Source of the DNA: Cephalopachus bancanus
Taxonomy: Eukaryota; Chordata; Mammalia; Primates; Tarsiidae
Direction of reading: 5' to 3'
Assembly: GCA_027257055.1 (NCBI GenBank)
Contig: JAPVLO010000323.1
Location: 1,561,001 to 1,625,000, forward strand
DNA length: 64,000 nt
Under the pieces are notes generated by a model. It had not been told where the DNA came from. It ran no database searches and was given only the letters and a program-made list of their open reading frames with translations. Positions 36,783-47,918 of this stretch are shown piece after piece (position 1 is the first letter of the stretch; each line of letters begins with the position of its first letter). The position numbers and the translations under genes are program-made.

Positions 36783-37769
36783 ATATGAAGAGTTTTATTG
36801 AAATATAATTCACATACCATAAATTCACAAACTTAGTATACAATTCCATGGTATATTCATGGATCTGTGCAACCATCAGTACAATTTTAGAGCATTTTCA
36901 TCATCTCAAGGGAACTCCGATACATACGTTTGTGTGCAAGCTTTTGTGCTGACATATGCTTTTATTTCTCCTGAGAATATAACTAGGAGTGGACTTGCTG
37001 GATCGTATGGTAACACTATTTTTAACCATTTGAAAAACTGCCTAAGTGTTTTCCAAAATGACTGCACCAATTTACATTACCACCAGCAGAGTAAGAGAAT
37101 TCTGATTTCTCAGTATATTTGTTAACATTTGATATTTCCTCCCTCCTAACCCCCTCCTCTTTTTTATTTTAGCAATATCATAGTGGTTGTGAAATAGTAT
37201 TTCATTGTGGTTTGGATTGATGTTGAGCATCTTTTGATGTGATTATTGTTCATTTGTATATTTTCTTTTGAGAATTGTTTGTTTAGGCCTTTGCCTATCT
37301 TCTGAGTTGTCTTCTATAATTGAGTTGTAAGAGTTCTTTATATATTTAGATACAAATTCCTTATCAAATGTATGACTTTCAAATATTGTCACATGTCCTT
37401 TGAGTTGTGTTTCACTTTCTTGATAGTGTCCTTTGAAGAATAGAAGTTTTAAATTTTGATGAAGTCCAGTTTGTCTGCTTTTTTTCTTTTACTCATCCTT
37501 TTGGTATCTTCCAAGTTTCCATTGCCAAATCTGAATTCATGCAGATATACACTTGGTTTTTTTTTCTAAGAGTTTTACAGTTTTAGCTCTTACATTTAGT
37601 CTTTCATCCTGTTTGTATGTGGTGTGAAGTAAGTTGCAACTTTATTCTTTTGTTCACAGTTCTCCACTTATCCAAGCATCATATACTGAAAAGACTATTC
37701 TTGCTGGGTGCAGTGGCTCACACCTGTAATCACAGCACCTTGGGAGGCTAAGGCAAAAGGATTGATTAA

Positions 37770-37826
<57 letters not shown>

Positions 37827-38450
37827 AGGAAGGAAGGAAGGAAGGAAGGAAGGAAGGAAGGAAGGAAGGAAGGAAGGAAGGAAGGAAGGAAAGAAAGAAA
37901 GAAAGAGACTATTCTTTCCCCCATTGAATATTTTGACACTTTTTTTGAATATTAGTTGACCAGAGACAATATAGATTCATTTTTATACTTTCAGTTCTAT
38001 TCCATTGGTCTATTTGTCTACACATATGCTAGTGTTACAGTTCCTTAATTACTGCTGCTTTGTGGTAAATTTTGTAGTTGGGAAGTATAATTCTTCCCAC
38101 TTTGTTCTTTTTTTTTAAAGATGGTTTTTATCTGTTCTGGGCCCCCTGAAATTCCATATTAATTTTAGAATCAGTTTGGCAATTTCAACAAAGAAGCCAG
38201 CTGAGATTCTAATAAGGATTCTGTTGAATATCAATTTGGGGGGCATTTATCACCTTAACAATGTTAATAAATATGAGATATTTTCTGATTTATTGAGATT
38301 CCCTTTAATTTCTTTAAGTAATATTTTATAGTCTTCAGAAAATTAGTTTTGGAATTATTTTGCTAAATTTATTCCTATATATTTTATTCTGTTGCAAATA
38401 GTGTTGCTTTCTTAATTTCCTTTACTTTTCTTCATAGAGGATTGAAGAGA
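36783..38450 (-). mobile_element. old L1 3' half, reverse
   Basis: 'ttttattgaaatataattcac', 'tggacttgctggatcgtatgg', 'tttccaaaatgactgcacc' and 'tttacattaccaccagcag', then ORF2-derived sequence to about 38.45 kb ('tattcctatatattttattc'). All of it is in reverse. The partial Alu at 37703-37905 splits it. Confidence 0.75.
37703..37905 (+). mobile_element. truncated Alu fused to AAAG/AAGG microsatellite
   Basis: The first ~65 bases of an Alu left arm pass directly into about 130 bases of AAAG then AAGG then AAAG repeats. The whole unit is flanked by AGACTATTCTT at 37692-37702 and 37906-37916. The rest of the Alu is therefore missing within the original target duplication. Confidence 0.85.
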
Positions 38451-39262
38451 ATTTTCCCTTTCCCTCTGGAGGATTGAGTCTGCTGAATTAATGAACAATA
38501 GACAGATTAACGGAATAAAAGGTCTACAAATTTATTGAAGACATAAGCATGGAAGCCATACAAAACATGAAATTGCAAGAAGGCCACATGAGTGAGGGTT
38601 AAATTCCTTCTTTACAGGGTAGAGGGGAATGGTGCATGTAGGCAATTCTGAAGTGTAGCAAATAATTTTTAAGGGAAATGAATGTGCCCAAAGAACAGAC
38701 AATGGCTTGGGATGAAATTTTACTGAGCTCTGAGGAAGGTGACTGGAAAACAAGGGCAGGACTTCACTATGAATAAAGGTTGTCTTCTTATGGAGATAAA
38801 ATATCTCAAGTAATCCCTTAGAGCTGTTCCCAGAAAAAGAGACGAAAAATCTGTCTTGGTAGGGTGTGAAGACTCTTAGTCTTTTCTTCTCCTCAGTGGT
38901 TAATTTTTTCCTGGTTTTTAGATGAGATTCCTAGTGAGGAGCTTTTAAGACAATTGCGTATCTTTCAGAAGAAATTTTCCTCAATCAGGTAAGGAAATTT
39001 TTAGAGACAGCCTCTTCTTCCACTGGGGTGGGGTAAGCAACAAAAAGTTAGGAAGTCTTTGGTTCTGAGGTAACTTTTAAGGTCTTCCAATTTCCTTTAA
39101 TTCAAAAGTGCTCAGCATGCCAAAGAATTGTACTTTGGGGGTATGGTTCTCTGAACCCTAACAAAATACATTTGATTGTTTTATAATGCTCTTGTTTAGT
39201 GACTGGTTGCATTATTTTAGTGAAGTCTATCCACCACTCCCACACACCCCCTTGAACACAAC
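38451..39262. other. non-coding, LTR-like in places
   Basis: Reads like an old LTR or repeat ('acaaatttattgaagacata', 'aagaaattttcctcaatcagg'), but I cannot name it. No gene. Confidence 0.3.
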
Positions 39263-39263
39263 A

Positions 39264-39321
<58 letters not shown>

Positions 39322-39342
39322 ATGCACAGAGATGGGGGAGGG

Positions 39343-39376
<34 letters not shown>

Positions 39377-39424
39377 ACGTGCATGCACAGAGATGGGGGG
39401 GAGAGAGAGAGAGAGAGTGGGGGG
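39263..39424. repeat. compound (CA)n/(GA)n microsatellite with 61-bp duplication
   Basis: About 26 CA units to 39317, then CACGTGCATGCACAGAGATG at 39315-39334, a GA run, the same 20-mer again at 39376-39395, and another GA run. The two copies are offset by 61 bases. Confidence 0.9.
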
Positions 39425-40980
39425 GGAAGAATGAAGCCTCTTAGGCTCCTCAGGGGAATATATTTGGGTATGCCCACAGTCACCCTGGGATAACCGTGGT
39501 TTTATCAGAGTTCTTAGTATCTAGTTACCCGGACCATATGCATTTGTGAAACGCCACTAATTGCTGACTAATTACTCTACTGTTTGCAGTAATGTTATGG
39601 GGCATAAGTTGTTTCACACACTAATCCATTCCAATTCAGGCTTCTTTGAAGGGATAGTTCCTGTGTTTGAGGTTTTTTGTTTTCAGACTCTAGGAGGGTT
39701 CTTCCAGCTATTTCTTTCCTCATTTTTTCTCTAGCAATATTCCTCCAATAAATGTATTTATCAATCTCTTCCCAATTGTCTTTTATCACAACATGGGTTT
39801 TTGAGAGCACTCTTAGGCTTGAACTTCACATTTTGTCACAAACAAAGTCAGTTTCTTTGGAGAGAGATTTCAAGCTCTGTCCTGCAGCCTGCTTCTTCAT
39901 CTTAGGCAAAATATCTGCCCTACAGCTCATGCTAGGGGAGTGACTATAGCACACTTCTCTGAGTGACACCCAACTTAAGGAATTGAGTGTTCAGTGGATT
40001 CAGGTGTTGTTGGCTTGTCTCTCTTTGTAAAGAATCCCTGCCCCGTGAGCTGAGGCAAGGGCAATTGGAACCCAGTGGCCCTAGTGTTCTAAGTTGCACT
40101 GTGCCTTTAGGTGCAGCTTTAATCCCATGGAACTAGAGGAGAGAATGGAGCTCTCACCTCTTGGTTGTACTTGCTAACAACCTTGCCTCCACAATAAGCA
40201 ACTGAGAGCACTCAGAGGACTGCTGTTTGTCCTGACCCTCCCTGAAATGTAGTCCTCCACTGTGAACTGAGAGGAGTCAGAACCTTGAGTTCTTGGCTAT
40301 ACCAGTCAGGAGTCAAGTTTTCATCATATTGAACCAGGGAGTGGGGAGGGAGGGTGTGGGTTTTTGGTTCAAATACCACAGACTCTTGCAGATTTATGGA
40401 GTTTCAGTACATTTTCTTGAATACATGTTTTCTCATTTGCTGCATGCCCATAGAGTTATTTTCAGAGACTTTAAATGGCTGTTTTAAAATTAATTTTCAC
40501 AGTTTTACTGAGAAGCAATTCCATTGAGATTCTCACACTGTCATGCTGAAAGTGGAAATGGAAAAGGGAAATTTTGAACCAGTATTGATCAGCATTGTCT
40601 TCAGCAGCTGCTTGCAGTATCTTAGGCTGCTAGTGGAAGGACTAAGATGTGTTTGCCATAATAATACCATTCTTAGGTTAGTGTCTCAGAAGCAAAGTCT
40701 AAGATGGGAATTCTTGTGTAGGTGATTTATTGAGGGAGTTCTCTCAGAAGAAATCTTTTGATGATTGGTGACATTGGGACCATAATTTCTAAGCATCTTT
40801 TGAAGGAGGTGGTATGAGTCTATAGCAACCAATGCCCATGGCAGCTAGGGATGGATATTCTTCCCTAGCAAAGACCTTCAGAGTGGAGGTCAACAGCAGC
40901 TGGTACAAGAATCTAATCCTACCTCGTACTACTACTACTGCTAATTATAATCAAAATAATAAAACAGTTATTTTTGTTTG
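39425..40980. other. non-coding, unassigned
   Basis: The minus frame at 39595-39810 (71 codons) and other short frames have no recognised domain. Parts may be an old L1 5' region in reverse, which I could not confirm. Confidence 0.35.
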
Positions 40981-40984
40981 TCAT

Positions 40985-41165
40985 TGTCTATCTATTTAAG
41001 AACTTTATACTTATTATCTCTAATTCTCATAACAACACCATAAGCTAGATATCACCCTTTCATTTAGATGAAGAGATTAAGATGTTAACTTATCTGTTCC
41101 CAGTAACTAAGCTTGGTGCCAGAACTCTGTCTCGAATGCTCAGACTCCAAGATCTGCCTCTATCC
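40985..41165 (-). repeat. MIR-type ancient SINE
   Basis: Reverse MIR: 'actttatacttattatctct', 'attctcataacaacacca', 'gatgaagagattaagatg', then a degraded 'gccagaactctgtctcgaa'. Confidence 0.6.
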
Positions 41166-42801
41166 ATTACCACACAAAAGCTTCCAGGAAGAGGTGAAAG
41201 AGAGAAATGCGAGAAGACTAAAGGAAAGGAAATAGAGAAGATAATAAAATAGTGAACAAAAAGCTGGGGCATGCATGAGAGTGCCGTGAAGCACCAGTAA
41301 TTTTCCCAGTGACCCTTCAAGAGCACACATGCCCTTGGCTTTAGCCTAAGCCTTTTGAGGTCAGCCTTGTCATAGCTCAACATTCCTGGTCAATCCTCTT
41401 GGTCAATATTATCCAAGAAGTGGGAATCTGGGAGCATTGCAGGTGAATCCATTTCCCACTCAATATGCTTGACTTATTTGGTTTAGAAACAGGTAGTGAC
41501 TATTTCCTCAAAGCGAGGACTCTGCATGACAAATATTCTTCTTTAAACTGAATGGTAGTGGGAATACTTCAAATGGTGCTACATAAACCCTAAGCCCCAC
41601 AGTGGTTCAAGTGCTAAATATCTAAGTACTACATGAACATTAACTTGAACCGTACTTTGTAGGAATTTCTTCAGAGGGAGCAATATTTTGTGAATAGATT
41701 ATGCACCTGGTCTTTCTTTGATAAGTAATGATGTGATGTACTTAAATGAAGAAAATTAAGGAAGGCTTACAGACTAAACCATACTGGTTGTTGCATGTGA
41801 TAAGAAGCATTTGCTTTCTATTTATTGAAAAACGTTTGTTAAAGTATGTCTTACAGACCATTTCAAAACCTTTGCTTTTTTAGATTAAAGATAAATTGTC
41901 ATTCAGTAAAAATAAGACTCCACTGAAATGATAAGTTCGGCACCTAACTAAATCAATGTATGTCGATGAATATATAGTTCAAGTTAGAAATATCTTTCTC
42001 ATTTTGTCTTGCTCATCCAAAATATATCACCATATAAGTAACTCTCTCAATGTAATCTTTAAGTCAGTACCAGTAACTATAAATGGTGTGCCATTTGAAC
42101 ACTATAGAAACATTTGAAAGTGGTGATTTTAATCACAAGACAGTAACACTTCTATTCTCCTAAAGCAGAATGTATGATTTCAGACCCACAAAAACCAAGA
42201 GCAATCTGACAAGTTAATAGCTCCAACCACAAAAAATCACAAAGGCTCCATTGGCATATGAATATTGTTGGAGTTATAACAAAGACATTTGGGGAAAATT
42301 TAGATCTATTATACTCAAATGGAATACTTTTCAAAGTTTCTTCTAACATCCGCTATCTCAATGCCAGCCAAAGAATGGTAATATGACTGAACCACATTTT
42401 TAATCTCTTGAGTTTCATATTGTTTAATTTGTCCTGCCAGAATATTTCTTAGCAGATGGCATTTCAATTTTCGTTTAAGGTTTCTTAGAGTAGATTCTAG
42501 AAGAGCTGAAAACTAAATTCTTCTTAGGAAGTGATTTTTTATGTGTATCCATGGAAATAGATTCAGATCACAGCTGGCTTAAGCAAAACAAAGGAATCAG
42601 TGATACTAATGATTGATATTTGCTGCTAGATAATCACTTAAAATATTTAATTCTCTACAAAAGCAGACTAGATTGTATTTCACTGTTATTTTTATAGTTA
42701 TTTTGATTTTTTGCTGCAATGAGAACAATCTAACCTACACTTTACATATACCAGTTTTAATAGTTCTACATGTTTTTTTCTCAGATCGATTCTTTCTGCA
42801 T
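41166..42801. other. non-coding, unassigned
   Basis: AT-rich. No gene or named repeat seen. Confidence 0.4.
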
Positions 42802-42814
42802 TGAATTCATCTTT

Positions 42815-42970
42815 TTTTAATAATTAATCAGTATTTTTTATTATGGTTTTGTGGGGTACAGTTAAGGGTTAGTTGTACAATTACGTTTCATTCAGGCACC
42901 CTGTTGGTAAGAGGTGTTTTCCCAGCCCCAGACAGATATTTGCTACTGTTAATCCCATCCCCCTCCCCCC
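42815..42970 (-). mobile_element. very short 5'-truncated L1 with TSD
   Basis: Only about 156 bases of L1 3' UTR, reverse, with a T-rich tail at its left. It matches the 3' UTR at 60.80-60.95 kb ('gtggggtacagttaagggtt'; 'ccagacagatattt'). The direct repeats TGAATTCATCTTT at 42802-42814 and 42971-42983 are perfect. Confidence 0.9.
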
Positions 42971-43247
42971 TGAATTCATCTTTAACGGTCCTTTCTTCCC
43001 TTCAAAACTCTGACAACATCAGACAGAGTCAACTCTCAATAGAGGGGATCAGGTCCTCTCAATGGTTTCGATCTCATTTCTCCTCTTATTAGTTCTTAGT
43101 TCTTGGTGCTCTGCCATGGTTAAATCAATTTAAGATGTGTCAGTGGCTGGTAATATCTTAGTATTTTCTAAATGTAACAAACAGCGAGGAAGAGTTATTT
43201 ATCATCTACTACTTACTGGTCGGAATACATATTTATATCCAACAAAT

Positions 43248-43249
<2 letters not shown>

Positions 43250-43299
<50 letters not shown>
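43250..43299 (+). repeat. (CA)n microsatellite
   Basis: About 24 AC units, followed by interrupted CACACCC. Confidence 0.95.
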
Positions 43300-43301
<2 letters not shown>

Positions 43302-43869
43302 CACACACCCTCTCTAGCAGGCCTGTCTATGGAATACTGAAATGTAGCAACATCTTCATAATTCGGAATTGATCAAATCTTGTCCTTCTGATAATAGTTT
43401 GTTTTCAGATATGAATTATAATAAGCATTATGTAATACTCCTTTTTCAAAATCTACTGGCATTGATGGATGAATATATCATTAGTAGCTTACAGAGAAAT
43501 AAGTAGAGATATATCCCATTTTAGGCACACTATTTATATAGGAGTCACCAACCCAGAATTATAAAACAGACTAATTAGGATTGGTTATTTATTTCTATGC
43601 AAGGACAATTCACAGGATCCTTTGAAATTGTAACTATGATTTAAATATTATCATTAATAAATAATTTTAAACATTTAACTAGTGCCCTAGCTTTAGGGGT
43701 ATAATGTCACCATTACAATGGGATAGAGTCATTTGTCTGGGCTACTTTATGAAAAATGCATCCATTTTAATGGAGAGCTAAATTTAGGTCTAATTATTTT
43801 TGAATTTTAAGTACATCATGTTTTATTCTCTTGGAACACTGAGGGCAAGGAAGAAAGAAAGAAAAGGTA
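43300..43869. other. non-coding, unassigned
   Basis: AT-rich. Nothing recognised. Confidence 0.4.
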
Positions 43870-44065
43870 ACTAACACTTATATAATACTCAGTTTTTCCA
43901 GATCCTTTGCTAAGTGCTCTCTCTCTCTCAGTATCCCATTTAGCCTTAGAACAATTTTGAAGATGAATGTTGCTATCTTTACTTTGCAAATCAGAAACAG
44001 AGGCTCACAAGTAACCATTACTATACAGCTAGTAATAATGCAAATCCATATGACTCCAAAATTCA
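43870..44065 (-). repeat. MIR-type ancient SINE
   Basis: Well-preserved reverse MIR: 'tttgctaagtgctctctctc', 'cccatttagccttagaacaa', 'gaaacagaggctcacaagta', then 'atgactccaaaattcat'. Confidence 0.7.
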
Positions 44066-44779
44066 TTTTTTAAAAAGAATCATTTTATCAACCATAAACC
44101 TTTGTTTTGGAAGGACATAATCAATGATTTTTTTTAAGTACATAGGATCAGATTGTTATACTTCAGCTACACTAAAAGAGTTTTTCTTTTCTAGTTAGAT
44201 AGCCTTAAGGTAAAACAATTTAGACCTTTCAAATTGTGGATTTCACCTCTTGAAAAACACTGAAAATGCTTGAAGAAAATGAGTTATTGTACCCATTATG
44301 GCCTACTGGTATATTAAATGCTTAGTCTTTACGAGTAAATTATGCCAAATATAGGGTCACATTAGCTAGTGAAGTTTGTCTTTATGTAACTAAAAGCCAG
44401 CTCTCTGGTGCTATCCCCAGGAATACAGATGGGCTAATTGTTGCATGGTGCCAGCCTGTAGAAGGAAGGATCTTGGAGTGACTTGGATCTGAACCAGCTG
44501 CCGTACGATGACTCTTGTCATCTATTTTGATTGTCAATTGTCTGCATGGGCATTCATTACTGCTGTGGAGATCAGCTCTCACACAAGGATGGGTCTCTGA
44601 AAGCATCTGGTTTTCCTTTCTATATCACTGCTTGTGGATATTTTAATTGCAATGTGAGTTGGTGTCATTCAGTGGTTCCAAATGCTCTTCAAATGACATC
44701 AGGATAAATAACTCTGTGTTCTCTGTTTATGAAAGGATCACAGAGTTCAAAATCTCTCACTCATCATGATATTATATTT
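44066..44779. other. non-coding, unassigned
   Basis: The minus frame of 74 codons at 44382-44606 is unrecognised. Confidence 0.4.
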
Positions 44780-44791
44780 TATTTCATTTTC

Positions 44792-45089
44792 TGTTTTTTT
44801 TTTTTTTTTTGAGTTGGAGTCTCACTCAGTCGCCCAGACTGGAGTGCAGTGGCCGCTCCCGGCCACCGCAGCCTCCACCTGCTGGGCTCCAGCGATCCTT
44901 CCACCTCAGTCTTCCAAGTAGCTGGAACTACAGGCACGTGCTACCGCACCTGGCTAATTTTTTTGATTTATTGTAGAGATGAGGTCTTGCCTAGTTGACC
45001 AGGCGGGTCTCGAACCCGTGGGCTCAGGCAATTCACTCACCTCGGCCTCCCAAAGCGTGGGATTACAGGCTGAGCCACTGAGCCCGGCC
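44792..45089 (-). mobile_element. Alu SINE, young subfamily, 12-bp TSD
   Basis: Reverse Alu with a T18 tail. Reverse complemented, its left arm has GGCTCAGCCTG and GGTTCGAGACC. Direct repeats TATTTCATTTTC lie at 44780-44791 and 45090-45101. Confidence 0.95.
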
Positions 45090-45101
45090 TATTTCATTTT
45101 C

Positions 45102-45760
45102 CATATGGAGCGAGCATAGCCAGTATTTCGAAATTTGGGGCAGGAATTTTGCCATATGACTGCAGCGTTTTTCTTGTATGACCTTCTTCTATACTAACTT
45201 TCCTTTAATCAACCCTGCATATTCCTGGAGCTCCTCCTATTACTTCTCTCCAGCTTTCAATTCTTTTCCAAAGTAATAGATGTCACATTTATGCCACTTC
45301 AGAACTGCATGTGTCTGTATTCAACAATGTCCTTCACCACACTTTTACTACTACTTGAATATAGACCAATAGGTTAATCAGGCAACTGAAGGGTGTAGGC
45401 TATGGAATGATTGGTTGATCTTTTTTTTTGACCAGTTCACCTCCCGGGTAAGAGTAGAGCCTGGAAAAATACTCATCAGAGTCACAAGAGTTCTGAACTT
45501 GCATAGATGAGATATTCATTACTTTGAAAGAATCCCATACAAAAACGAAAAGTATTAGTAGAGCATTCTACAACAGCCCAGTGTAGCAGCATCCCTGGAT
45601 CCTGCTCAGGGCCTGCAGGACCTGGAAGGCCCATGAGACACGGGGAAGGACAGAACTTTGTGTGGCATATCAAGTGTCAGCATAGATGCTGCCCTCTCTT
45701 CTGCTAACAGCTGTATGCTGGTCCTTGGTCTGGAGTCACTAGGATTCATTCATTCCTTGC
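45102..45760. other. non-coding, unassigned
   Basis: No exon or repeat recognised. Confidence 0.4.
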
Positions 45761-45764
45761 TTTA

Positions 45765-45885
45765 CTCCTTCATTCATTCAATAAATATTGTTGATTACCT
45801 ACTATGTGCTAGCAACTCTGCTGAGAGCAGGGAATATAGCAGTTAAAAAAAAACATAGCCTACCTATAGAGGTCACACAATCTTT
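45765..45885 (-). repeat. L2-type 3' end fragment
   Basis: 'cattcattcaataaatattg', 'ctactatgtgctagcaactc', then 'gggaatatagcagtt': reverse L2. Confidence 0.6.
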
Positions 45886-46105
45886 TTCTTGGTATCATGA
45901 TTGTCTTTCCCCTTCTTTCCTCACAAATCACAATGACACCATTATTAAGTGTTTGCCAAGCATTTTTGCTATGCTGCACCCAGTGGAGCTTATTTATGTA
46001 AGTATTTCTCATCCTTTCATAATCTTGCATTATAGATATGGATATTCCCGTGATTGAGGAAAATGAGACATATAAAGTTGTTGATCTTCCTAAAGCTATT
46101 GTGTG

Positions 46106-46390
46106 AGCTGGAGTCTCACTCTGTCACCTAGGCTGGAGAGCAGTGGCACACTCCCAGCCGCTGCAGCCTTGACTTGCTGGGCTCCAGCGATCCTTCTGCC
46201 TCAGCCTTCCAAGTAGCTGGAATTACAGGCGAGCGCTACCACACCTGGCTAACTTTTTAAAAAAATTTATTGTAGAGACGAGGTCTCGCCAAGTTGCCGG
46301 GGTGGGTCTCAAACCCGCGGGCTCAGGCAATCCTCTCGCCTCGGCCTCCCAAAGTGCTGGGATTACAGGCTGAGTCACTGAGCCTGGCCT
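46106..46390 (-). mobile_element. Alu SINE, young-subfamily left arm
   Basis: Reverse Alu from 'gctggagtctcactctgtca' to 'tgagcctggcc'. The usual T tail is missing at its left. It carries the GGCTCAGCCTG-type deletion ('ggctgagtcactgagcc' on the plus strand). Confidence 0.9.
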
Positions 46391-46714
46391 ACACTATATT
46401 TTCTTGTGTAGTAGTGAAAAACCTTCCTGGACAGAAGTTAATGAGCTCAGCATGCAGATCTGACAGCTTCCCGCAGCTCTCTGGAGCACATCCAGTTCTT
46501 CAACTAGGACTGAGCTCAGGCTCCTTCCCTCTCCAGTGTTTGCCAACTGAAGGTCCTTCCTCAGAAACCAGTCTTTTTCTCCAGAGTCTCTCGTCAAATT
46601 TTGTCCAGTTGCCAAGTTACCATATTCAACTTAAGCATTTCTTGAATCAATGTTAGCCTTTTTCCTGGGTGAATGTGTGTGCATTAAATGAGCAGTTGTA
46701 CTAAAAATTTCAGC

Positions 46715-46868
46715 ATGATTTCATCAAGTCTTGTCTCTACTAGTTATGAGTAATTAATATTGGGCAAATTATATAGCCAGCATGTGCCTCCATTCCCTCA
46801 TTTGCAAAAGGCAATAATATGTGCCTCAGAGGGTTGTTGTGGGAACAAACCAGCTATGAAGCCAGTTT
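46715..46868 (+). repeat. MIR-type fragment
   Basis: 'ttgggcaaattatatagcc', 'cctccattccctcatttgc' and 'gcctcagagggttgttgtgg' are forward MIR blocks. Confidence 0.6.
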
Positions 46869-46869
46869 T

Positions 46870-47136
46870 TAAAGTGGGATTTGGTATGTGATATTGGTTA
46901 TTTGGGTTTTCATACCAGTCATTAATTTGTGATATCATCTGATTCATCAGGAATATAAACACACCAATCAATTTTATGATCACACAAATTCCCCTTCTGC
47001 AGCAGTGAGTAGGTCTAAAACCATGCGCTTTTGCAGAATAGCCTTTCTCGTTAAGAGTGACTTTTGTGTTTAAAAGAGAGATTCTCATGTGGTTGCCATT
47101 CAAAGCTTTTTTGGTATAATTTGTGAGAGCTTCCAC
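46870..47136 (-). pseudogene. endogenous retrovirus env, transmembrane-subunit remnant
   Basis: Minus-strand frame starting at 47136 with residues LTNYTKKALNG, then a heptad-repeat-like stretch. Next comes a conserved-cysteine region where the first cysteine is present but the following cysteine pair is replaced (residues read GICVIIKLIGVF). This corresponds to the ectodomain of a gammaretrovirus-like (class I) TM protein. The surface subunit is absent. The frame runs out into a MIR at its 3' side. It is non-functional. Confidence 0.65.
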
Positions 47137-47199
47137 ATGACAAACAGCATCTTAAATGCACACTGAGGAAGGCAAATAGAGGTTAATTGATCATACAGA

Positions 47200-47453
47200 T
47201 CATATCAATTGATCACACCATCGATCAAAACAGGTTGGGCTTAGTGGGATTCCAGGTGAAAGAGATTCACAGACTTTGTAAGGGTGTGAACTTTGTAAGG
47301 GCACCCATGTATAACCCCAGAAACCTTTTCCTGTCTGGAGGGTAACCAAGGGCCATAAGTTGGTGTCACATATCCAACCTGTAGATTTCCGGACATAATG
47401 CCTCTTCTGTAGCATGCCAATGAATACTGTGTCATATTATAATATGTAAACAT
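47200..47453 (-). pseudogene. endogenous retrovirus integrase remnant
   Basis: Two overlapping minus-strand frames carry weak integrase-core resemblance (residues such as VGYVTPTYGPWLP). The sequence is frameshifted and far shorter than an integrase. It lies directly before the env remnant, so a large deletion joins pol to the end of env. Confidence 0.45.
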
Positions 47454-47663
47454 TGGCCTTTTGGTATCCTTGTCACATCACAGGGTGTTGCAACTCTTCC
47501 CATATGTCTCACCACATGTTCATGCACTACACGAGTTTGTGTTTAATCATCCATTTTTCTCATTTCCATTGGGCTAGCCACAGTTAAACCTTTAAAGGCA
47601 GCCCAACTATCAGTAAAGATGGTAAAGGCCAAAGCTCATGTGTGACTACTAACCAAGCAGCTC

Positions 47664-47918
47664 TCAATTCAGCCCACTGACTACTCTGATTGGTACCTGT
47701 ATTGCTACAGCGGTCCAGATACAAAGATTTCCTCTGCTAGAGCCATCTGTGTACCAAGCTTTGCCCAGCATGGGCAGCCCTCTTCCTCTTAAGGTGTTAG
47801 GTATTGGAGCAGGAGGGGGCAAAGGGGTGTCCTTTGGTTGCTCATGTGTAACAGGGCCTAACACAGCATGAAATTCGGGGCTTAAGGAACTTGTTGCCTG
47901 AACACTTTGCTGTTGCAA
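47664..47918 (-). pseudogene. endogenous retrovirus RNase H remnant
   Basis: Minus-strand frame with AWYTDGSSRG, the RNase H start motif containing the first catalytic aspartate of retroviral pol. A proline-rich linker precedes it. The frame is broken on both sides. Confidence 0.75.

Noticed and set aside
37708..37959. K/E-repeat peptide frame
   Set aside because: Translation of the AAAG/AAGG microsatellite.
39186..39434. TH and RE repeat peptide frames
   Set aside because: Translation of CA and GA microsatellites.
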